Assembly (NCBI GenBank): GCA_020435335.1
Contig: JAGQZT010000068.1
Location: 1 to 47,813 of the forward strand
Length of the DNA: 47,813 nucleotides
Source: Flavobacteriales bacterium
GTDB taxonomy: Bacteria; Bacteroidota; Bacteroidia; Flavobacteriales_E; Vicingaceae
Direction of reading: 5' to 3'
The position numbers and the translations under genes are program-made. The stretch's first letter is position 1; each line of letters begins with the position of its first letter. The notes below the pieces were generated by a model. That model was given only the letters and a program-made list of their open reading frames with translations, made no database searches and was not told the origin of the DNA. Shown here in pieces: positions 41,628 to 47,813 of the stretch.

Positions 41628-43718
41628 ATGAAAAGAATATTATTTGTTCTACTTACAGTTTTTATGGCATCTTTAGCCGATGCACAAAACATTGGTATCA
41701 ATTCCACAGGGACAATACCCGATCCGTCAGCTGGTTTGGATATTGATTTTACCGATAAAGGACTTTTAATTCCAAGGGTTGCTTTAACCTCAAATACCGA
41801 TGTGATTACTATTCCGGCACCTGCTACCAGCTTGCTGGTATACAATACCAATGCTGCAATGGTTAATGGTGGTGTTGGATTCTGGTACTGGGATGGTACG
41901 CAATGGGTTCAGGCTATAGGTCCAATAGGTCCAACCGGCCCTACAGGCCCAACCGGTCCAACTGGCCCTGCCGGAACGAATGGAACAAATGGAGCGACTG
42001 GTGCTACCGGAGCGACAGGCCCAACCGGCCCTACGGGTCCAACCGGTCCTGCAGGAACAAACGGAACAAATGGAGCGAATGGTGCTACTGGTGCCACGGG
42101 AGCTACAGGGCCAACCGGTCCTACTGGAGCCACAGGTGCTAATGGAACAAACGGAACAAATGGTGCGGCAGGTGCCACAGGTGCCACAGGTGCCACGGGA
42201 GCTACAGGTCCAACCGGTCCTACTGGAGCCACAGGTGCTAACGGAACAAACGGAACGAATGGTGCGGCAGGTGCCACCGGAGCAACTGGTGCCACGGGAG
42301 CAACTGGTGCCACGGGAGCTAATGGGGCCAACGGGGCGAATGGAGCCACTGGAGCCACTGGAGCCACAGGTGCTACGGGAGCAACTGGTGCAACTGGTGC
42401 CACAGGAACGTTCTCGGTTAATGCCTGGTTAATTTTAGGGAATTCCGGAACTACTCCGGCTACCAATTTCCTGGGAACCATCGATAACCAATCATTTGTT
42501 ATCCGAACAAACAATACCGAAAGAATGAGAGTTCTAAATACAGGAAACGTGGTAGTGAATAATACCGTTCCTTTCTCATCATCTGTATTCTCATCTTTTG
42601 CCACCGGAACGAATCAGGCTGTAGGTGCTTCTTCGAGTACATCAGTGAACTCGATGCATTCTCAGCAAGTGGGAACCGGTAGAGCTGTTTTTGGAGGAAT
42701 CTTTAATACGGCATCAACTGTTGCTTCCATTCAGGGACAAACCGATGGGGCTTCCGGGCTAGGTGTGTTAGGTATTCATACCGGTACAGGTGCCGGTACA
42801 GGTGTACAAGGACAAACGTCTGCAGCTAATGCCATAGGGGTTGTAGGTTATAATACGAACTTAACATCTTCTGCCGTGAGTAACTACGGTCAGATTGATG
42901 GAGATGGTGTTGCTGTTCTCGGATTCAGTACTGCGGCAGGAACTTCACCGGGCTTAGGTATGTTCGGTGCTGCCGGCGGATCCACAGGAATGGGTGCCTT
43001 CTTTATCAATTCCAATGCTTCAGGAACTGCTGTTGCAGCCGGAGGTAATGGTAAACCGGTAACGTATTACCTGCCAGGTGGATCTGGTGGTGCTTTCAAT
43101 GGTACGCAATATGGTCTTTATGGCTTTGCCTGGGGTGGTAACACTACGCTTTCAGCTGGTGGATACTTCAGAGACAGTGTCTCTGCCGCTCAGGATGTCG
43201 GCGTTCGTGTGGCTGCTTATTCTGCCGGTACACAGTACAAGATCATTGGTGGAGGTGCCGTATCTACTATCGTAAAAGATACTTATAATAATGATAAGGT
43301 CATGTTTGCTTCTGAGGCACCTGAGGTGTTGTTTGAAGATTATGGTAAAGGCCAACTGGTAAACGGTTCGGCAAGTATCCAGCTCGATCCGACTTTCTCG
43401 AATAACGTTGTCGTGAACAGCCAGCATGAACTGAGAGTATTCATTCAATTGGAAGGAGATTGTAACGGCGTGTACGTGACAAACAAAACGCAAAACGGTT
43501 TCGAAGTCAAAGAATTGTCGGGAGGAAGCTCCAATGTGAAATTCTCATACCACGTTGTGGCCAATAGAAAAGATACTTACGTGAACGGACAATTGTCATC
43601 GAAGTACCAGGACCTGAGGTTCCCTGACGCGCCTGCTACGGAGAAAAATGCTAAAATGCAGAATCGGGAAGTGAAGCGAAGAAATGCTTCGGATTCAAAA
43701 GAGACTAAACAAAAATAA
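41628..43718 (+). CDS. Collagen-like secreted protein with Thr/Asn-rich Gly-X-Y repeats
   Basis: A 696-residue protein with signal peptide ([20 protein letters not shown]), a short globular N-domain (about 21-97), then 54 uninterrupted Gly-X-Y triplets (98-259) and a large C-terminal globular region. The triplets are nearly all GPT, GAT, GTN, GAN or GAA, so Y is Thr or Asn and Pro occurs only at X. The C-terminal region has many Gly/Ala/Ser-rich repeats and ends with [38 protein letters not shown] and a basic Lys-rich tail, a module seen in other Bacteroidota surface proteins. The collagen part should trimerise. No T9SS domain is obvious in it. Glycosylation of Thr is inferred from BclA of Bacillus, not shown. 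Confidence 0.88.
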   Translation: MKRILFVLLTVFMASLADAQNIGINSTGTIPDPSAGLDIDFTDKGLLIPRVALTSNTDVITIPAPATSLLVYNTNAAMVNGGVGFWYWDGTQWVQAIGPIGPTGPTGPTGPTGPAGTNGTNGATGATGATGPTGPTGPTGPAGTNGTNGANGATGATGATGPTGPTGATGANGTNGTNGAAGATGATGATGATGPTGPTGATGANGTNGTNGAAGATGATGATGATGATGANGANGANGATGATGATGATGATGATGATGTFSVNAWLILGNSGTTPATNFLGTIDNQSFVIRTNNTERMRVLNTGNVVVNNTVPFSSSVFSSFATGTNQAVGASSSTSVNSMHSQQVGTGRAVFGGIFNTASTVASIQGQTDGASGLGVLGIHTGTGAGTGVQGQTSAANAIGVVGYNTNLTSSAVSNYGQIDGDGVAVLGFSTAAGTSPGLGMFGAAGGSTGMGAFFINSNASGTAVAAGGNGKPVTYYLPGGSGGAFNGTQYGLYGFAWGGNTTLSAGGYFRDSVSAAQDVGVRVAAYSAGTQYKIIGGGAVSTIVKDTYNNDKVMFASEAPEVLFEDYGKGQLVNGSASIQLDPTFSNNVVVNSQHELRVFIQLEGDCNGVYVTNKTQNGFEVKELSGGSSNVKFSYHVVANRKDTYVNGQLSSKYQDLRFPDAPATEKNAKMQNREVKRRNASDSKETKQK
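41919..42404 (+). repeat. Gly-X-Y collagen repeat region
   Basis: Nine-base units encoding GAT, GPT, GTN and GAN repeat about 54 times. Larger blocks recur: GTNGTNGAAGATGATGATGAT appears twice, separated by about 33 residues, so the array grew by duplication. The array is prone to slippage and to misassembly. The opposite strand is open and would encode APV repeats; this is a consequence of composition. Confidence 0.9.
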
Positions 43719-43736
43719 GGTGCTGATTCCTTTTGG

Positions 43737-45917
43737 ATGATTATGCTTACTATGCAAAAGATTACTAAAATAAGCCTGCTGCTCATGCTGATGTGTTCCT
43801 CTGCATTTAATGGGTTTTCCCAGAATGCACTGGTGCTCAACGGAGCCTACGCGGTTATGAATGGCGGAACTTCCGGTTCTCCCATCTACCTCGTGGTAAA
43901 CCAGAACAACACGTCAGGAATTGTACGAACGGCCAATGGCGGACACATCCACTCCGAAAACCAGTACAACTTCGTGCGTTGGATTTCAGGAGCCGGAACG
44001 GGGATTTATGTGTACCCTTTCGGTGTCGCCGGTAATGCTGCGGACTATATCCCGTTTACGTTTAATAAAACAACGGTAACAAGTAGTGATGTCGATATGT
44101 CTACCTGGACAACCGATCAGCAAAACATGCCGCATGCTGCCGCTACCAATGTCGGTCCGGTAACGGATATGACCGGAGCAGCAGATTCGGTGCTGTATGC
44201 CATCGACAGATTCTGGGATATTCAAACCTCTGCCGCTACAACAGCCGACTTAACATTTTCCTATCTGGGTATTGAGAACACCACATCCAGTCCGACCGAT
44301 ACGGTTAAAGCCTTGCACTGGAACGGAACAACCTGGGATCCTTCCGTAGGACCGGGAAATCCAGGTGTTACTGCCGGAGTAGGTGTTGCGGGGCCTTTCC
44401 TGAATCAAACCACTTTCTCACCATGGATTCTGGCGATCGAATCACCTTGTCCGACAGCGGTAATCTCTTACCCTCCCGGATTTTGTGATACCGATACCAA
44501 TACGTATAATGTAATCCTTAGTGGTGACACTACCGGAGTATTTACCGTTACACCTGCCGGATTATTCATCGATAACCTAACCGGAGCCATTGTTCCGGCC
44601 AACAGTACGCCTGGAACTTATACCGTGAGTTACATCATTGACTCAACAGTGTTATGTCCGCAGTTTATTGCAACAACCACGGTTACGATTAACCCGCCAA
44701 CCGTTACCAACCAGAATCAATCCATCTGTCAGGGTGATAGCATCTTCCTCGGAGGAGCTTTTCAAACGGCCGCCGGAGTCTATAATGATACCCTAACCGG
44801 AGCAAATACTTGTGACAGTATTGTTGTTACAACATTAACGATAACCCCTCCGGTGGTAACCAATCAAAACGCTTCGATCTGTCAGGGCGACAGTATTTTC
44901 CTGGGCGGAGCATTCCAAACCATAGCAGGTGTTTATAATGATACGTTAACCGGATCGAATTCCTGTGATAGTATTGTTGCCACAACATTAACCATTACGG
45001 CTCCAAGTACAGGAACGGATAGTGTAACCATCTGTTCCGGGGATAGTGCCTTCCTCGGCGGAGCATTCCAAACCATTCCGGGCATCTATGTGGATACATT
45101 AACGGGTGCTAACGGTTGCGATAGCATCTTGTCTACCACGTTAATGTTCGACTCGGTACTTTCGGTTGCTGCCGATACCCTGGCAACCTTGTGCTACGGA
45201 GATCCGATTAACCTGACTGCAACAGGCAGTGGTAACGGAACCATTACCTGGTACAGCGATGCCGGTGGAACGGTAATATTGGGAACCGGCAGTCCGTTTA
45301 CACCGACTGTTCCGGGGCCGGGAACCTATACATTCTATGTTAATGAAAACGGAAACTGTCCGAGTGCTATGGATTCGGTGGTGGTTACCGTAAATGGTGT
45401 CAATGCGGTCATCAATGCAACGCCGGTTTCAGGCCTTGCTCCGCTTAATGTGTTCTTCGGTAACGGTAGTTCTACCGGAGGTGGGATCACGTATACATGG
45501 GATTTGGGCGACGGTACAACCAGCAATGCATTCGAGCCAAGCAATACCTATGGAACAACCGGGCAGTATTTGGTTACATTAATTGTTACGGATGGAATTT
45601 GTTATGATACGGCTACGGTCATCATCGATGTTACCGGCGAATCATTCATTATCATTCCGAATGTATTTACTCCGAATGGAGACGGATCCAATGATTTCTT
45701 CTACGTGAAAAGCGATAACCTGGCTTCCCTGAATTGTGATATCTACAACCGATGGGGTCAGTTGCTGTATTCCTGGGATAATGTGAACGGCGCATGGGAT
45801 GGAAGAACCCTTGCAGGTTCGGAAGTTCCTGATGGTACGTACTTCTACATCATCGAAGCCACAGGAAATGATGGCAAGGAATATTTCCAGAAAGGAGCCT
45901 TTAGTTTAATCCGGTAA
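43737..45917 (+). CDS. Large secreted repeat protein with PKD domain and T9SS type B C-terminus
   Basis: A 726-residue protein. A signal peptide (KISLLLMLMCSSAFNGFSQ) is followed by a beta-rich N-domain (about 35-240). Three 50-residue tandem repeats carry ICQGDSIFLGGAFQT and TLTGANTCDSIVVTTLTIT (about 322-470), each with two Cys. An Ig-like segment and a PKD domain come next (PLNVFFGNGSSTGGGITYTWDLGDGT). The final ~85 residues, IIPNVFTPNGDGSNDFFYV, YNRWGQLLYSWDN, WDGRTLAGSEVPDGTYFYII and FSLIR, are the gliding-motility-associated / T9SS type B sorting domain. The protein should cross the outer membrane by the type IX system. It begins 18 bases after the collagen-like gene, so they are probably cotranscribed. 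The start may be any of three ATGs. Confidence 0.93.
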   Translation: MIMLTMQKITKISLLLMLMCSSAFNGFSQNALVLNGAYAVMNGGTSGSPIYLVVNQNNTSGIVRTANGGHIHSENQYNFVRWISGAGTGIYVYPFGVAGNAADYIPFTFNKTTVTSSDVDMSTWTTDQQNMPHAAATNVGPVTDMTGAADSVLYAIDRFWDIQTSAATTADLTFSYLGIENTTSSPTDTVKALHWNGTTWDPSVGPGNPGVTAGVGVAGPFLNQTTFSPWILAIESPCPTAVISYPPGFCDTDTNTYNVILSGDTTGVFTVTPAGLFIDNLTGAIVPANSTPGTYTVSYIIDSTVLCPQFIATTTVTINPPTVTNQNQSICQGDSIFLGGAFQTAAGVYNDTLTGANTCDSIVVTTLTITPPVVTNQNASICQGDSIFLGGAFQTIAGVYNDTLTGSNSCDSIVATTLTITAPSTGTDSVTICSGDSAFLGGAFQTIPGIYVDTLTGANGCDSILSTTLMFDSVLSVAADTLATLCYGDPINLTATGSGNGTITWYSDAGGTVILGTGSPFTPTVPGPGTYTFYVNENGNCPSAMDSVVVTVNGVNAVINATPVSGLAPLNVFFGNGSSTGGGITYTWDLGDGTTSNAFEPSNTYGTTGQYLVTLIVTDGICYDTATVIIDVTGESFIIIPNVFTPNGDGSNDFFYVKSDNLASLNCDIYNRWGQLLYSWDNVNGAWDGRTLAGSEVPDGTYFYIIEATGNDGKEYFQKGAFSLIR
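44700..45150 (+). repeat. Three tandem 150-base coding repeats
   Basis: Units beginning near 44702, 44852 and 45002 encode CQGDSIFLGGAFQT-type and TLTGxNxCDSI-type 50-residue modules. The first two are nearly identical at the protein level; the third is more divergent (ICSGDSAFLGGAFQTIPG). Confidence 0.85.
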
Positions 45918-45937
45918 TACCGATACAAATACAAGAT

Positions 45938-45966
45938 AAAAAGGTGTGCATGTGCACACCTTTTTT
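45938..45966 (+). terminator. Rho-independent terminator before the ribosomal operon
   Basis: AAAGGTGTGCA-TG-TGCACACCTTTTTT forms a strong stem with a two-base centre and ends in six Ts. It lies 21 bases after the T9SS-protein stop and ends that transcript. Confidence 0.9.
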
Positions 45967-46040
45967 GCTTTAGTTAATAACTCTGTGAATAAGTCTGAGA
46001 AGTAAACAATTAAAAGTATTTCAAAAAAAAGCTAAACAGA

Positions 46041-46070
46041 TTGGTTTTGTAAAAAATAATTGTATTTTTG
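46041..46070 (+). promoter_or_regulatory. Promoter of rpsL-rpsG-fusA
   Basis: TATTTTTG (46063-46070) is an exact -7 element. TTGG (46041-46044) lies 18 bases upstream of it as -33. The transcript would begin about 40 bases before the rpsL ATG at 46116. Confidence 0.8.
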
Positions 46071-46115
46071 CACTCCCTTTTTTTAGGGGAATATTGTATT
46101 TATAATAATAAAGAT

Positions 46116-46490
46116 ATGCCAACAATACAACAATTAGTTCGAAAAGGAAGAACAAAACTTGTGAAAACAAGTAAGTCTGCGGCTTTAGATTCTTGCCCGC
46201 AAAGAAGAGGTGTTTGTGTGAGAGTTTATACGACTACACCTAAGAAACCAAACTCTGCCATGCGTAAAGTTGCCAGGGTAAGGTTAACCAATGGAAAAGA
46301 GGTGAATGCCTACATCGGTGGTGAAGGCCATAACTTACAGGAACACTCGATTGTTCTGGTAAGAGGCGGAAGGGTAAAAGATTTGCCAGGTGTTCGATAT
46401 CATATTGTTAGAGGTGCTTTGGATACTGCCGGTGTAGACGGTAGAACTCAAAGAAGATCCAAGTACGGTGCAAAACGACCAAAGAAATAA
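46116..46490 (+). CDS. rpsL: 30S ribosomal protein S12
   Basis: A 124-residue S12. The ATG ([15 protein letters not shown]) is fixed by the conserved family N-terminus; an in-frame TTG further upstream overlaps the promoter. Key segments: [29 protein letters not shown] (the KPNSA loop contacts the decoding site), [32 protein letters not shown], and the basic tail [10 protein letters not shown]. The lysine at the streptomycin-relevant PKKPNSA position is the wild-type residue. First gene of the str operon. Confidence 0.99.
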   Translation: MPTIQQLVRKGRTKLVKTSKSAALDSCPQRRGVCVRVYTTTPKKPNSAMRKVARVRLTNGKEVNAYIGGEGHNLQEHSIVLVRGGRVKDLPGVRYHIVRGALDTAGVDGRTQRRSKYGAKRPKK

Positions 46491-46503
46491 TATATAAAAT
46501 AAG

Positions 46504-46974
46504 ATGAGAAAATCTAGAGCAAAAAAAAGAGTATTACTTCCAGACCCAAAGTTTAACGACAGGTTGGTTACACGTTTCGTGAATAACCTCATGCTGGATG
46601 GTAAGAAGAGCATCGCGTTTAATATCTTTTACGATGCGCTTAAAATTGTCGAAGAAAAAGTGGCAGATGAAAATAATCTGGACGTATGGAAAAAAGCATT
46701 GACTAATGTTACTCCTGCCGTTGAGGTAAGAAGTAGAAGAATTGGTGGAGCTACTTTCCAAATTCCACAACCGATCAGAGAAGATAGAAGAATTTCTATG
46801 GGGATGAAATGGTTGATTGGTTTTTCCAGAAAGAGAAACGAGAAAACCATGGCTCAAAAGTTAGCCGGTGAGATCGTAGCAGCATACAAAGAAGAAGGAG
46901 CTGCCTTCAAGAAAAAAGAAGATACCCACAGAATGGCAGAAGCTAACAAAGCATTCTCTCATTTTAGATTTTAA
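46504..46974 (+). CDS. rpsG: 30S ribosomal protein S7
   Basis: A 156-residue S7, the primary 16S rRNA binder of the 30S head. [58 protein letters not shown] and [12 protein letters not shown] match the family. It starts 13 bases after rpsL and is followed by fusA 18 bases on, giving the usual S12-S7-EF-G order. Confidence 0.99.
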   Translation: MRKSRAKKRVLLPDPKFNDRLVTRFVNNLMLDGKKSIAFNIFYDALKIVEEKVADENNLDVWKKALTNVTPAVEVRSRRIGGATFQIPQPIREDRRISMGMKWLIGFSRKRNEKTMAQKLAGEIVAAYKEEGAAFKKKEDTHRMAEANKAFSHFRF

Positions 46975-46992
46975 TTATAGGATTAAGGAATC

Positions 46993-47813
46993 ATGGCAAA
47001 AAGAGATTTAACATTTACTAGAAATATTGGTATTGCTGCGCATATCGATGCTGGTAAAACAACAACTACAGAGCGTATTCTGTATTACGGCGGTGTAAGC
47101 CACAAAATTGGTGAGGTACACGATGGTGCTGCAACCATGGACTGGATGGAGCAAGAACAAGAAAGAGGTATCACCATTACTTCTGCTGCTACTACCTTGA
47201 ACTGGGCTTACCGTGGACAAAACTACCACGTAAACATCATCGATACTCCCGGTCACGTTGACTTTACCGTTGAGGTAAACCGTTCTCTGAGGGTGTTGGA
47301 TGGATTGGTTTTCTTGTTTAGTGCGGTTGATGGTGTTGAACCTCAATCTGAAACAAACTGGAGACTGGCAAATAACTATAACGTTCCTCGTTTAGGATTC
47401 GTGAATAAAATGGATCGTCAGGGTGCTGACTTCTTGCAAGTATGCCGTCAGGTAAAAGACATGTTAGGTAGCCATGCGTTACCATTACAGATCAATATCG
47501 GTGACGAATCTGAATTTAAAGGTGTCGTTGATCTGATCAACTTCAGAGGTATTGTTTGGAACGAAGAAGATCAAGGAATGACTTTCGAGGAAATCGAAAT
47601 CCCTGCTGATATTTTAGATCAAGCTACTCAATTAAGAGAAGAGTTGTTGGAAGCTGTTGCCGAATTCGACGATAAATTAATGGAAAAATATTTCGAGGAT
47701 CCGGAATCATTAACGGAAAGAGAAATTCTGGATGCCTTAAGAGAAGCTACCATCGCTGGTAAAGTTGTACCAATGATGTGTGGATCTGCATTTAAGAATA
47801 AAGGTGTACAGGC
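46993..47813 (+). CDS. fusA: Elongation factor G, N-terminal part
   Basis: The frame runs off the right edge; about 273 residues are present. It starts [30 protein letters not shown] with the G1 loop AHIDAGKTT, then [11 protein letters not shown] (switch I), DTPGHVDF (G3), NKMDRQGAD (G4) and GSAFKNKG (G5). EF-G is the translocation GTPase. It has no ORF end within the window but is clearly the third gene of the str operon. Confidence 0.98.
   Translation, partial: MAKRDLTFTRNIGIAAHIDAGKTTTTERILYYGGVSHKIGEVHDGAATMDWMEQEQERGITITSAATTLNWAYRGQNYHVNIIDTPGHVDFTVEVNRSLRVLDGLVFLFSAVDGVEPQSETNWRLANNYNVPRLGFVNKMDRQGADFLQVCRQVKDMLGSHALPLQINIGDESEFKGVVDLINFRGIVWNEEDQGMTFEEIEIPADILDQATQLREELLEAVAEFDDKLMEKYFEDPESLTEREILDALREATIAGKVVPMMCGSAFKNKGVQ

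Noticed and set aside
41909..42604. Long open frame on the minus strand rich in APV
   Set aside because: It is the mirror of the Gly-X-Y repeat; composition keeps the frame open, and it has no start context or homology.
1..47813. CRISPR arrays, tRNA or rRNA genes, insertion sequences
   Set aside because: I found no spaced direct repeats, cloverleaf-like or rRNA sequence, or transposase frames.

Overview
The window reads as a member of the Bacteroidota, probably Flavobacteriia-like. The support is several exact TAnnTTTG -7 promoter elements, a T9SS type B sorting domain, a TonB-dependent receptor with an N-terminal carboxypeptidase-regulatory-like domain, a DUF4290 gene, A-rich leaders instead of strong Shine-Dalgarno sites, a MurA with Asp in place of the catalytic Cys, and a DnaJ with a reduced zinc finger. 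I cannot name the species.

Layout. 1-5 kb: the end of a NadR-like kinase, a TPP riboswitch in front of a TonB-dependent receptor (a predicted thiamine-compound importer), a DUF1801 gene, a group III truncated haemoglobin and a membrane protein. 5-14.3 kb: ordinary chromosomal genes, mostly on the minus strand (UbiD-family decarboxylase, dnaJ, grpE, a TlpA-like thioredoxin, murA, DUF4290, a UvrD/PcrA helicase). 14.4-27 kb: one tightly overlapping ten-gene minus-strand operon. 27-39 kb: a mosaic of short units on both strands with three more sulfotransferases (two lie in the operon, five in all), two Asp/Asn-hydroxylase-type oxygenases, a JmjC/cupin-like protein, a GNAT, a GtrB-type glycosyltransferase, an SDR, an ACP and two KAS III enzymes. 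39-46 kb: a TMTC-like membrane glycosyltransferase with TPRs, a small secreted protein, a collagen-like Thr/Asn-rich protein and a T9SS-exported repeat protein. The window ends with rpsL, rpsG and the start of fusA.

The main discovery candidate is the operon at 14383-26990. A stand-alone adenylation domain, a carrier protein and an acyl-CoA dehydrogenase form the classic set that turns proline into pyrrole-2-carboxyl-S-carrier (as in PltF/PltL/PltE or CloN4/N5/N3). Next to them are two FADH2-dependent-halogenase-like flavoproteins and a polypeptide fusing an MBOAT acyltransferase to an SGNH domain. Adenylation domain + carrier + MBOAT + SGNH is the parts list of the Dlt D-alanylation system (DltA, C, B, D). 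The operon can therefore be read as a Dlt-like device whose acyl group is a (halogenated) pyrrole, placed on a surface glycan or lipid made with the operon's GT4 and sulfotransferases and moved by its ABC transporter. This reading is inference; the individual enzyme families are visible in the sequence.

A second hypothesis concerns 33-44 kb. A GtrB-type enzyme (polyprenyl-phosphate sugar synthase) and a TMTC-like GT-C enzyme lie near a secreted collagen-like protein whose Gly-X-Y repeats carry Thr or Asn in nearly every Y position, which suggests extracytoplasmic O-glycosylation of a bacterial collagen. TTG start codons are unusually frequent across the 14-39 kb cluster. The window holds no PAPS synthesis, flavin reductase or phosphopantetheinyl transferase gene, so the cluster must draw on genes elsewhere.
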